DNA of 64,000 nucleotides from Promineifilum sp. (GTDB lineage: Bacteria > Chloroflexota > Anaerolineae > Promineifilales > Promineifilaceae), in NCBI GenBank assembly GCA_017983515.1, contig JAGOBF010000004.1:124001-188000 (forward strand). Reading direction: 5' to 3'. A program made the translations under genes and the position numbers. Positions 26,928 through 34,600 of this stretch are shown here, piece after piece. The notes below the pieces were generated by a model. That model searched no databases and was not told where the DNA came from. It worked only from the letters and a program-made list of their open reading frames with translations. How positions within the stretch are numbered: position 1 is the first letter of the stretch; each line of letters starts with the position of its first letter.

Positions 26928-27793
26928 CAGAATGCATCCAGAGCTTAGCTGGCATGATCATTGATTCTTCCATCGAGCGAGCCATCGAATTAGTGGCCCA
27001 GGCGCGCCATATCGTCGCCCTGACCGGAGCGGGCATCAGCACGCCGTCGGGCATCCCCGACTATCGCACGCCCAAATCCGGCCTGTGGGAGAAAGCGCTC
27101 GATATGATGGAAGTCGCCAGCATCACCGGCTTCCGTCGCCATCCACAAACGTTCTACGACTGGCTGCGGCCATTGCTGCAGGTGATCCGCGAGGCCACCC
27201 CCAACCCGGCGCACCTGGCGTTGGCCCAGATGGAAGCGGCCGGCCGGCTGCAGGCGCTTATCACGCAGAATATCGATCTGCTCCACGGCGCGGCCGGGTC
27301 TAAAACCCTCTACGAGCTGCACGGCCATCTGCGCCAGCTTGTCTGTGCGACGTGCCACTATGTCATGCCCGCCGAGTCGGCGCTGGAAACGTTCATGACC
27401 ACAGGTCAAATCCCGCGCTGCGTCCGCTGCCGGCACGTCATGAAACCCAGCGTCGTGCTGTTCGGCGAACTGCTGCCCTGGAAGGTGATGAAGTTGGCCC
27501 AGACGCACACCCGCGCCGCCGATCTGATGATCGTGGCTGGCTCGTCCCTGGAAGTGGCCCCGGCCGGCGATTTGCCGGAGATGGCGCTGGAGAACGGTGC
27601 GCGGCTCATCATCATCAACTACCTGGAGACCCATCTGGACGACCAGGCCGACGTCGTCATCCGGGCCGACGTGGCCGAGGTGCTGCCGCGGCTGGCGGAA
27701 CCGTTTCTGCCCCGCCTTTCCCCCACCGAAGCTCAGCCGGCAAACGTCGAGGCGGCAAGTAAGAATTCGGCTCGTAGCGACGTCAGAATGTGA
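26924..27793 (+). CDS. Sirtuin (NAD-dependent protein deacylase, SIR2 family)
   Basis: 289 residues from GTG 26924; ATG 26954 (MIIDSSIERA) is an alternative start. The NAD-binding motif ALTGAGISTPSGIPDYRT, the loop ITQNIDLLHGAAG and the catalytic His in LYELHGHL are present. Two CxxC pairs (CATC, then CVRC) form the structural zinc site. MKPSVVLFGELLP and VAGSSLEVAPAG complete the fold. It removes acyl groups from lysines using NAD. It overlaps the SCO1664-type gene by four bases, so it may belong functionally with the kinase-like/phosphatase-like trio. The C-terminal ~25 residues are poorly conserved tail. Confidence 0.92.
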   Translation: MTECIQSLAGMIIDSSIERAIELVAQARHIVALTGAGISTPSGIPDYRTPKSGLWEKALDMMEVASITGFRRHPQTFYDWLRPLLQVIREATPNPAHLALAQMEAAGRLQALITQNIDLLHGAAGSKTLYELHGHLRQLVCATCHYVMPAESALETFMTTGQIPRCVRCRHVMKPSVVLFGELLPWKVMKLAQTHTRAADLMIVAGSSLEVAPAGDLPEMALENGARLIIINYLETHLDDQADVVIRADVAEVLPRLAEPFLPRLSPTEAQPANVEAASKNSARSDVRM

Positions 27794-27827
27794 AACAGGC
27801 TGCGCAGGCAGCCCGAATTATTAACCG

Positions 27828-27857
27828 AGCGGGTGAGCCCAAGGGGCCCGCTATTTT
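27828..27857 (+). terminator. Weak terminator or attenuator between sirtuin and trxB
   Basis: AGCGGG ... CCCGCT stem with an inner GCCC/GGGC pairing, then ATTTTC. A second perfect hairpin (GGCTGC-gcag-GCAGCC) lies just upstream at 27798-27813. The T run is short, so read-through into trxB is likely. Confidence 0.3.
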
Positions 27858-27871
27858 CATCGAGAAGAGAT

Positions 27872-28804
27872 ATGCAAAAAGAACGAGTTGTGATCATCGG
27901 CTCCGGTCCGGCCGGATTATCGGCCGCTATATACACCGCGCGGGCGTTGCTGGAACCGCTGGTCATCACCGGCATCCAACTGGGCGGACAGATTTCCCTG
28001 ACCAGCGAGGTCGAGAACTACCCCGGCCTCTTTAACGCGGAGAGCACGCCCACCGGCCCCGACATGGTGGCCTTGCTGCAACAGCAGGCCGAGCATTTCG
28101 GGGCGCGGCTGGCGTTCGAAGAGGTTATTGAAGTCAACTTCCGTGATGGCCCACCCTTCGTCGTGATGACCTACAACCAGACCTATCTGGCCGACGCAGT
28201 GATTGTGACCGCCGGCGCGTCGCCCAAGCATCTCGACGTTCCCGGCGAGACGGAATATGTGGGTCGCGGCGTCAGCTATTGCGGCACGTGCGACGGTTTC
28301 TTTTTCCGGGGCAAAGACGTGGTCATCGTTGGCGGCGGCGACAGCGCCATGGAAGAGAGTATCTTCCTGACCAAGTTCGCCGATAAAGTGACCATCATTC
28401 ACCGCCGTGACGAATTGCGTGCCGGCCCGGCCCTCCAGAAGCGCGCCTTTGCCAACCCAAAGATCAGTTTCGTCTGGGACACGGTGATCGACGAGATTCA
28501 GGGTAATGGCGTCGTGCAGGAAGTCCTCCTGCGCAACGTGAAGACGGGCGCAGTCGACAAGATGTCGACCGACGGCGTGTTCGTCTTCATCGGCCACTAC
28601 CCCAACAGTCAATTCCTGGTCAATCAGGTGGCGATGGATGAGCAGGGCTACGTCATTACCGACGAGTTCATGCGCAGCAGCGTGCCCGGCGTCTATGCCG
28701 CGGGCGAGATCCAGGACCCCCATTACCGGCAAATCGCCACCTCGGTGGGACAAGGTGTGGCCGCGGCCATGCAGTTGGAGCGCTGGCTGGCCCAACAGGA
28801 ATAG
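27872..28804 (+). CDS. trxB: Thioredoxin-disulfide reductase
   Basis: 310 residues from ATG 27872, preceded by GAGAAGAGAT. The FAD loop IIGSGPAGLSAA opens the protein. The redox pair is Cys137-Cys140 in CGTCDG, followed by the NADPH loop VIVGGGDSAMEES and HRRDELRA. The C-terminal FAD segment PGVYAAGEIQDPHYRQ is intact, and Gly-Gln-rich contacts (GGQISLTSEVENYPG) fit the low-molecular-weight class. It passes electrons from NADPH to thioredoxin, supporting peroxiredoxin and ribonucleotide reductase. Last gene of the 24.8-28.8 kb run, followed by a strong terminator. Confidence 0.94.
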   Translation: MQKERVVIIGSGPAGLSAAIYTARALLEPLVITGIQLGGQISLTSEVENYPGLFNAESTPTGPDMVALLQQQAEHFGARLAFEEVIEVNFRDGPPFVVMTYNQTYLADAVIVTAGASPKHLDVPGETEYVGRGVSYCGTCDGFFFRGKDVVIVGGGDSAMEESIFLTKFADKVTIIHRRDELRAGPALQKRAFANPKISFVWDTVIDEIQGNGVVQEVLLRNVKTGAVDKMSTDGVFVFIGHYPNSQFLVNQVAMDEQGYVITDEFMRSSVPGVYAAGEIQDPHYRQIATSVGQGVAAAMQLERWLAQQE

Positions 28805-28820
28805 GACTTGCTTGACAGAT

Positions 28821-28857
28821 CGCCCGGCTTTCGCACGAGAGCCGGGCGCTTTTTTTA
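28821..28857 (+). terminator. Intrinsic terminator after trxB
   Basis: Stem CGCCCGGCT/AGCCGGGCG with an extendable inner TTCG/CGAG, followed by CTTTTTTTATT. It lies between trxB and the convergent HExxH-protein gene and overlaps the last bases of that gene. Confidence 0.85.
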
Positions 28858-30150
28858 TTGGATAGCCGGCTCCCCGTCGATGTTTCGCGCATACAGAGCG
28901 AGCAGGTCATCATAGGATGTCAGCCGGCCGACGTCGACCAGGAACGCGTGCAGCGAGGGGCTGGCCGCGCGCAACTCGCGCAGCATGGGCCCGACAGGGT
29001 CCGCGCCGGCCGCGCCGCCCGGCGTGGCCGCATAGCCGCCGTAAAAGGCGAAGTAAGCCTGGTTCAGCTTGCGGATGTTGTAACCGTGATTCAGAAACAC
29101 CCGCCGCCGCGCCTCCATGTAAGCCTCGGCGCGCGCGATCTCCCCTTCGCCCAACATGCGGTCAACGGTGCTACGCGTCTCGGCCATCTCGGCCGAAAAA
29201 TCGAAGGTGATCTCCGGGGCCGCTTTTGTCGATGGCGGCGCGGACGTCACCGGCGGCGGGACCAGTTCGGGATAATAGCGGGCGATGACCTTCGGACCGA
29301 TCTCCAGATCGACGATTGAGGCCACCGTCTCGTTGATCGTGCGCATCTCCGGCCCGGCCAGATAGCGCACGCCCACCGGCCGCAAGGACAACCAATGATG
29401 AGTCCACTCGTGGGAGACGACCTCGGCCAGCCAATTGATGCTCGACGTCTCGCGGATCATGGCCGGGTATGTGCCCAGACCTCCGATGGGTACGACCAGC
29501 GCGGATTGATCCAGGCGGTCGAAAACGGCATCTTCCATCAGCTCTTTGTCTTCGGTAGACAGGCCGGGGATGAGGGCGGCCGAATCCACCTGGGCAATGC
29601 GGTCGCGCGGCGACACGATGAGCATATAGGGCACGGGCGACATGGTCATGAGCACGGGCGGCCAGGTCATGCCGCCGGCGGCCAGCCCCTCCTCCGCCAG
29701 CACGGCCGCCACCTGATCCTGGACGATGGCTTCGGCCAGCGGCTGCCGGCGGCTCAGTTCGGCGCGGATGGCGTCGCGCTCCCCCTGCAATTGAGCCGTC
29801 GCGCTCAGCGGCTCGGCGACCTCCGGATCGGTGAAGATGCGCTCGATGGTCGCTTCGATCTCCTGGGCGGCCGCTACTTGCCCCAGGTAGGCCAGGACAA
29901 ACTTCTTCTGGGCGTCCTCGGTCATCAAATGGTGTGTGCCGGCCAGCAGCGCTTCCCCTTTGCGGCCCAGCGCGTCGGCCGTCCATTCGAAGAAGTCGAA
30001 GCGCAGGGCGCGGCCGACGATGGTATAGAATTGATACTTGGCGTCGCCGAATGCCGGCCATTCCGGCGCGACCACGATGACTGCCAACGCAAATACCAGC
30101 AGCAAACGAAACCACGAGCGGGCCCGACGCCGATTCATGGAGGGGATCAT
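28855..30150 (-). CDS. Membrane-anchored HExxH metallopeptidase-like protein (unrecognised family)
   Basis: 431 residues from ATG 30150 (ATG 30138 also possible; the far TTG 30198 is unlikely). A basic N-terminus and one hydrophobic helix (about 14-34) suggest an anchor or signal. Most of the protein is soluble and probably outside. A central SHEWTHHW gives HExxH (His247, Glu248, His251), followed by NETVASIVDLEIG with Asn273-Glu274, the arrangement of gluzincin zinc peptidases. A Pro-rich loop and a helical tail with AEAYMEARRRVFLNHGYNIR follow. The substrate is unknown. It is convergent with trxB and shares its terminator region. No family name is recognised with confidence. Confidence 0.68.
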   Translation of the reverse strand: MIPSMNRRRARSWFRLLLVFALAVIVVAPEWPAFGDAKYQFYTIVGRALRFDFFEWTADALGRKGEALLAGTHHLMTEDAQKKFVLAYLGQVAAAQEIEATIERIFTDPEVAEPLSATAQLQGERDAIRAELSRRQPLAEAIVQDQVAAVLAEEGLAAGGMTWPPVLMTMSPVPYMLIVSPRDRIAQVDSAALIPGLSTEDKELMEDAVFDRLDQSALVVPIGGLGTYPAMIRETSSINWLAEVVSHEWTHHWLSLRPVGVRYLAGPEMRTINETVASIVDLEIGPKVIARYYPELVPPPVTSAPPSTKAAPEITFDFSAEMAETRSTVDRMLGEGEIARAEAYMEARRRVFLNHGYNIRKLNQAYFAFYGGYAATPGGAAGADPVGPMLRELRAASPSLHAFLVDVGRLTSYDDLLALYARNIDGEPAIQ

Positions 30151-30192
30151 ACGCCGGCCGCCAACCGTAGACCACTGATTTCGGACTTGCTT

Positions 30193-30251
30193 CACCAATA
30201 CTCAGCCTATGAAAGAGTTAGAAACCGCCCCTGTTATCTTACGTATTGGTG
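30193..30251. repeat. Perfect 9-base inverted repeat upstream of two divergent genes
   Basis: CACCAATAC (30193-30201) and GTATTGGTG (30243-30251), 41 bases apart, lie between the HExxH-protein gene (-) and the ABC exporter (+). The match extends to 10 of 11 bases. Placement in a divergent promoter region suggests an operator pair or looped site, but no regulator is known. Confidence 0.4.
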
Positions 30252-30387
30252 AGGGAACGGTACAATCCATGATCAATTGTCTTTTGTGGGTTCGGACGCT
30301 CACCAGTGCCGCGCCTGAGCGGTGAACATGCGCGGACATCCGCCAAATTATCGTCATTTTCGTGTTGTATGATAGAGAGTAAACCTC

Positions 30388-32193
30388 GTGCGTCTACGTC
30401 GCCTTCCCCGTCGTCAATCCGCTGAGCCGGAAAACGCTATCCCGCCCATGACACGCGGCGGCGTTGGCCTGTTTCTGCGGTTGCTCGGCTATGTTCGTCC
30501 CTACCGGCTCTGGTTAGCCGCCGCTATCGTCGCCCTGATCATCAGTTCGCTGTTGGGGCTGGTGTTGCCGCTGGTCGTGCGCAATCTGGTGGATTATGTC
30601 ATCGTGAATAAGGATTTCACCAACCTGAATCGGGTCACGATTGGTATGCTGGTCGTGTTTTTGCTGCAATCCCTCTTTTCTTTCGTGCAACAACTGACCC
30701 TGGCCTACACCGGCGAGCATGCCGTGGCCGACATCCGCATCGACGTCTTCACCCATTTGCAATCGCTGCCGCTCAGCTTCTACGCCGACCGGCGCACAGG
30801 CGAGTTGGTGTCGCGTCTCACCAATGACGTATCCCTGCTTCAGCAGGCCATTACTTCTAATCTGGTCATGCTCTTGCGGCAGATCATCACGATCGTGGGC
30901 GCGGCGGCGCTCCTTTTCTGGCTCGATTGGCGGCTGACCCTGATCATTTTGCTGGTTGTGCCGGTCATCACGCTGACGATGGTGTGGTTGGGCGGCCGCA
31001 TACGAACGGCTTCGGTAGGGGTGCAAGATTCATTGGCCGAGGTCGCCAACTCGGCCGAGGAAACGACCCGCGGGGTGCGCATCGTCAAATCGTTCGCCCG
31101 TGAACCCTACGAGATCGGCCGCTTCACCGACCGGGTGATGGCCCTCTACGCCGCCGCCATGTACCGGGCCCGCATCCATGCCCTGCTCAGCCCGCTCATC
31201 GGCCTGATCGCCTCCATCACCGTTACCGGCATTCTCTACTATGGCGGCGTCCAGGTGATCACCGGCCGCCTCTCGCCCGGCGATCTCATCGCCTATCTCA
31301 TCTACACCATCATGATCGCCTCGCCCATCGCTATCATGGCTGACCTCTACGGCCAGTTCCAGGCGGCCATCGGCGCGTCGCAGCGGCTGTTCGAGCTACT
31401 CGATCGGCCGTCGGACATCGTCGAAGTGCCGGATGCCCAACCGCTGCCGCCGGTCGTCGGCGAGGTGATCTTCGACAAGGTTTCCTTTCACTACACATCG
31501 GCCATCGACGTCATCAGCGGCGTCTCTTTCCGCGCCGAACCGGGGCAAATCATCGCCCTGGTGGGGCCGAGCGGCGCGGGTAAAAGCACTCTGGTGAATC
31601 TCATCCCCCGCTTCTACGACGTAGTAGACGGCCGGATCACCATTGATGGTCTCGACCTGCGCCACATCACGCTGAGCAGCTTGCGCGAACAAATCGGCAT
31701 TGTGCCCCAGGAAACGATCCTGTTTTCCGGCAGCGTCTATGACAACATTCGCTACGGGCGGCTGGAAGCGACCGTTGGGGAAGTGGAGGCCGCGGCCGTG
31801 GCGGCCAACGCCCACGCCTTCATCGTCGGTGACCTGGAGAACGGCTACCAGACGACCGTTGGCGAGCAAGGGGTCAAGTTAAGCGGCGGCCAGCGCCAGC
31901 GCATCGCCATCGCGCGGGCCATCCTGAAAGATCCGCGCATTCTCATCCTCGACGAGGCGACTTCCTCACTGGACAGCGAAAGCGAGAGCCTGGTGCAGGA
32001 GGCGCTGGAACGGTTGATGAGCGGCCGCACGTCGTTCGTCATTGCCCACCGACTGAGCACCGTACTGAACGCCGACTGGATTCTGGTGATGAACAAGGGC
32101 GAGATCGTGGAACAGGGCACACACCACACGCTCTTGCTCGACCCCGACGGACTCTACACACGCCTGTATCAGATGCAGTTCGCCACAGCCTGA
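30388..32193 (+). CDS. ABC exporter, MsbA/lipid-multidrug type (fused TMD-NBD)
   Basis: 601 residues: six membrane helices (about 25-320) followed by the ATPase domain. Walker A GPSGAGKST, Q-loop GIVPQETILFSG, signature LSGGQRQRIAIARAI, Walker B RILILDEATSSLD and switch His in VIAHRLST are all intact. The TMD contains LPLSFYADRRTGELVSRLTND, typical of MsbA/BmrA-like half transporters that work as homodimers. It exports lipids or hydrophobic drugs using ATP. The start is GTG 30388. Monocistronic, with a bidirectional terminator just after the stop. Confidence 0.92.
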   Translation: MRLRRLPRRQSAEPENAIPPMTRGGVGLFLRLLGYVRPYRLWLAAAIVALIISSLLGLVLPLVVRNLVDYVIVNKDFTNLNRVTIGMLVVFLLQSLFSFVQQLTLAYTGEHAVADIRIDVFTHLQSLPLSFYADRRTGELVSRLTNDVSLLQQAITSNLVMLLRQIITIVGAAALLFWLDWRLTLIILLVVPVITLTMVWLGGRIRTASVGVQDSLAEVANSAEETTRGVRIVKSFAREPYEIGRFTDRVMALYAAAMYRARIHALLSPLIGLIASITVTGILYYGGVQVITGRLSPGDLIAYLIYTIMIASPIAIMADLYGQFQAAIGASQRLFELLDRPSDIVEVPDAQPLPPVVGEVIFDKVSFHYTSAIDVISGVSFRAEPGQIIALVGPSGAGKSTLVNLIPRFYDVVDGRITIDGLDLRHITLSSLREQIGIVPQETILFSGSVYDNIRYGRLEATVGEVEAAAVAANAHAFIVGDLENGYQTTVGEQGVKLSGGQRQRIAIARAILKDPRILILDEATSSLDSESESLVQEALERLMSGRTSFVIAHRLSTVLNADWILVMNKGEIVEQGTHHTLLLDPDGLYTRLYQMQFATA

Positions 32194-32211
32194 GCGAGCT
32201 CCCGAAATAAA

Positions 32212-32246
32212 AACAGCCGCCCACGATGGGCGGCTGCCTGTTTTTT
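32212..32246. terminator. Bidirectional intrinsic terminator
   Basis: CAGCCGCCC / GGGCGGCTG stem with loop ACGAT, followed by a T run on both strands (CCTGTTTTTT on plus, TGTTTTTATTT on minus). It ends the ABC exporter on the plus strand and the 55-residue gene on the minus strand. Confidence 0.85.
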
Positions 32247-32251
32247 CGAAT

Positions 32252-32276
32252 GTAGCGGGTGGGAAAACCCGCCAAC
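32252..32276 (+). repeat. GTAGCG-type palindromic repeat
   Basis: GTAGCG followed by GCGGGT...ACCCGC with a GGGAA centre, then CCAAC. Same layout (GTAGCG plus variable stem) as the reverse complement of 37131-37158. Confidence 0.45.
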
Positions 32277-32283
32277 AATTGGC

Positions 32284-32451
32284 TTACTCGACAGTCTGGG
32301 TGCCGGCCGATACCGACGCTTCTTTGGCGGGTACGTAGAAAGACTCAACCACGTCTTCCTGTCGATTCACGCGAGATGACAACATGCCCGCCGCCAAAAC
32401 GAAAATCGAGCTAAATACGGAGGCTCCCAGAAAAAGTAAAATCCAATTCAT
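32284..32451 (-). CDS. Small single-pass membrane protein (55 aa), hypothetical
   Basis: A 55-codon gene with ATG at 32451 and TAA at 32284-32286. The N-terminus (MNWILLFLGASVFSSIFVLA) is a membrane helix of about 22 residues; the rest (LSSRVNRQEDVVESFYVPAK...) is polar and acidic, presumably cytosolic or external. AGAGG lies eight bases before the ATG. It has a near-consensus promoter at 32558-32586, a ~100-base leader with a hairpin, and a terminator directly downstream, which makes it a convincing stand-alone gene despite its size. No known family is recognised; the layout resembles small subunit or regulatory membrane peptides. Confidence 0.7.
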   Translation of the reverse strand: MNWILLFLGASVFSSIFVLAAGMLSSRVNRQEDVVESFYVPAKEASVSAGTQTVE

Positions 32452-32471
32452 TGTATATACCTCTACGCTGA

Positions 32472-32506
32472 TTACGGTGTCCAGAAAACTTACTAATTCA
32501 CCGTAA
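32472..32506 (-). promoter_or_regulatory. Leader stem-loop of the 55-residue gene
   Basis: TTACGGTG (32472-32479) pairs with CACCGTAA (32499-32506), eight perfect pairs around a 19-base loop, ending about 20 bases before the start codon. It could act on translation or mRNA stability, or be an operator. Confidence 0.4.
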
Positions 32507-32557
32507 GGAAGATCGTAAGAAAGCTTTGCTAGAATTTTCTACTCCAACACTACCCAC

Positions 32558-32586
32558 ATTATAGTAGCTTAACGGTTTCCTGTCTA
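32558..32586 (-). promoter_or_regulatory. Strong sigma70-like promoter for the 55-residue gene
   Basis: On the minus strand: TAGACA (-35, 32581-32586), 17-base spacer, TATAAT (-10, 32558-32563). Eleven of twelve consensus bases. Predicted start near 32551, about 100 bases before the ATG. The remaining DNA up to 32716 is AT-richer than its surroundings and shows no gene. Confidence 0.6.
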
Positions 32587-32716
32587 CCTCATACCGTGAA
32601 TATTAAGCAACGAATCGTATAACTTTAGTACTATAGATTCGGAGCCCCTGAATAGGGAAAAAGGATGAGTCGTTCGGCAAAATACTCCCTCTCGACTGGC
32701 TAGCCTGTTATAGAGA

Positions 32717-33490
32717 TTACTTTCCTCTCCATTCAGGCTTGCGCTTGTTCACGAAGGCATCCATCCCCTCTTTCTGATCATCGGTGCCGAACAGCAGATA
32801 AAACAGACGTCGTTCGTGATCCAGCCCGGCCCGCAACGGCATCTCGAAGACGGCGTTGACCGCCTCCTTGGCCAGCCGCACGGCCACGGGCGCGCGGGCG
32901 GCGATGTCGTTGGCCAAACGAACAGCCTCCTCCAGGTAGACTTCCACCGGATAGACGCGATTGACCAGGCCATAGCGCTGGGCCTCGGCCGCCGAAAGGT
33001 AGCGCGCGTTAAGCACCATCTCCATCGCCACCGCCTTGCCCACGGCCAGCGTCATGCGCTGCGTGCCGCCCGCGCCGGGGATGACGCCCAGGTTGATCTC
33101 CGGCTGGCCGAACTGCGCCGTCTCCGAGGCCACGATCATGTCGCAGGCCATCGCCAGTTCGCAGCCGCCGCCCAGAGCGAAGCCGGAGACGACGGCAATG
33201 ATGGGCTTGCTCATCGCCCGCAGCCGATCCCACAGGTCGATAAACGAGTTGGTCATCATCGACGTGGGCGTGGCCGAGGCCATCTCTTTGATGTCGGCCC
33301 CGGCGGCGAAGGCGCGATCGCTGCCGGTGACGATCAGGCAACCGATTGCCGGGTCGCCGTCGAAGGCGGCCAGCGCATCCATCAGTTCGGTCATCAGTTC
33401 GCGATTCAGGGCGTTGAGCGCCTTCGGCCGGTTGAGCTGGACAATGCCGGCGCGCCCTTCGACGCGGGTAAGGATGTTCTCGTAAGTCAT
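32717..33490 (-). CDS. Enoyl-CoA hydratase/isomerase family protein (crotonase)
   Basis: 257 residues from ATG 33490; GGAGGGAG immediately upstream sets this start and rules out the TTG four codons earlier. Crotonase signatures: oxyanion-hole FAAGADIKEM and the second NH donor in FALGGGCELAMACD. Catalytic glutamates are in GCELA and in FGQPEINLGVIPGAGGTQR; both are present, so hydratase activity is likely. Tail KEGMDAFVNKRKPEWRGK is typical. It hydrates trans-2-enoyl-CoA in fatty-acid or amino-acid breakdown in the cytosol. It lies 31 bases downstream of the CPBP-like gene? No: that gene ends at 33522, so it is transcribed first and the crotonase second, possibly as one unit. Confidence 0.92.
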   Translation of the reverse strand: MTYENILTRVEGRAGIVQLNRPKALNALNRELMTELMDALAAFDGDPAIGCLIVTGSDRAFAAGADIKEMASATPTSMMTNSFIDLWDRLRAMSKPIIAVVSGFALGGGCELAMACDMIVASETAQFGQPEINLGVIPGAGGTQRMTLAVGKAVAMEMVLNARYLSAAEAQRYGLVNRVYPVEVYLEEAVRLANDIAARAPVAVRLAKEAVNAVFEMPLRAGLDHERRLFYLLFGTDDQKEGMDAFVNKRKPEWRGK

Positions 33491-33521
33491 TTCTCCCTCC
33501 AATAAGATCGATACATCTTAT

Positions 33522-34373
33522 CTAAACGCGATAATCCGTCTCGCGCCGTGGCCACAGCCGCCAGATGATGATGGCAAACAGGACGGCGACGGCCACAAAC
33601 ACCGTTTGAATGCCCGTTTGGGTGATGTCGTCGGGTGGCTGAAAAACAAACCAGGCCGTGAAGCTCTGCAAAGCCTGAATCAGAATTGGGCCGAGGATGC
33701 TACCCGTGCGCAGGCGAATCATGCCATAGACAATGCCCCAACTCAGGAAGTAGAGCAGGCCGGCCCACCCCGGCATGAAGGATTCGCGGAACAGCAGGAA
33801 GCCGGTCGCGCCGAAGAGGACGCCGCTGGCAACGGCCGCAGTCAGCCCGCCCCGCCAATCGGCCGAAGCCCGGAAAACGAGACCGAAGGCCCATAGTTGC
33901 GTGGCGAAGGCCTCGAATAACAGCAAATAGGCGAAGGCGCGTCCCGCTCCGGCCGAGCGAGTAGCTATCACCTCGACGTACAGCGGGATCTCGACCACGG
34001 CCTGGCCGATCTCGTTGAAGCTCACCTGGGGCAGCATGGGCAGGAAGCGGCCGATGAGCGCGGCGACCCACACCAGCACGGCAAAGCCGATTCCGGCGAA
34101 CAGCGGCCGGCCGCCGCGCAATGCCAGCCCGCGCAAGCCATAGAAACGCAAGCCTAGAAACCAGGCAGCCATGCCCAGCGCGGCAAAGACGGGCGCGACG
34201 TTCGGTAGCGAACCCGCTGGAGTGGGGGCAAAGAGCGAGCCGCTGAGGACGCCGACCAGCAACGCCAATGCCAGCGGCAGGATGATACTCGCCAGGGTAC
34301 GGTTGCGGGCCGTTGCCGGCGAAACGAGGTCAGGCGGGGCGGTTTCAGCGCTCCCGGCAGTGTTAGGTGTCAT
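33522..34373 (-). CDS. CPBP-like membrane protein lacking the peptidase residues
   Basis: 283 residues with about eight hydrophobic helices. Its C-terminal half follows the layout of CPBP (CAAX/Abi) intramembrane peptidases: LLLFEAFATQLWAFGLVFR where the family has EExxxR, SGVLFGATGFLLF where it has FxxxH, and GIVYGMIRLRTGSILGPILI plus QAL where it has HxxxN. The paired Glu and both His are replaced (FEAF, FGATG, ILIQAL), so catalysis is unlikely. It may be a pseudo-enzyme or scaffold in the membrane. It precedes the crotonase on the same strand and is divergent from the MFS gene. Confidence 0.6.
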   Translation of the reverse strand: MTPNTAGSAETAPPDLVSPATARNRTLASIILPLALALLVGVLSGSLFAPTPAGSLPNVAPVFAALGMAAWFLGLRFYGLRGLALRGGRPLFAGIGFAVLVWVAALIGRFLPMLPQVSFNEIGQAVVEIPLYVEVIATRSAGAGRAFAYLLLFEAFATQLWAFGLVFRASADWRGGLTAAVASGVLFGATGFLLFRESFMPGWAGLLYFLSWGIVYGMIRLRTGSILGPILIQALQSFTAWFVFQPPDDITQTGIQTVFVAVAVLFAIIIWRLWPRRETDYRV

Positions 34374-34562
34374 AAAAGGGATTCTAACACCCTGCGGCCG
34401 ATTGTCATGTCGTCGTCAATGGATGAATCCATCGGCTGATATCCCCAACGTGTTCAAGATTGTTTTGTCAAAATCTATCAATTGGTTTCGACTGCCGCCA
34501 GCAGGTACGAGGTTACATTTTGCGCCGGGTAGGCGATTGCCGTGGGGGCGCTGGGCCGTTTA

Positions 34563-34591
34563 TTGTGAGTTGCCCACCCATCGGCTACACT
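34563..34591 (+). promoter_or_regulatory. Promoter for the MFS-hutI pair
   Basis: TTGTGA (34563-34568), 17-base spacer, TACACT (34586-34591), nine bases before ATG 34601. The mRNA would have at most two or three leader bases. Confidence 0.45.
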
Positions 34592-34600
34592 CCCAGCCAT

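Noticed and set aside
30388..32193. ABC exporter as part of a toxin or bacteriocin export system
   Set aside because: No peptidase C39 domain, no precursor peptide and no accessory genes nearby; it looks like an ordinary MsbA-type half transporter.
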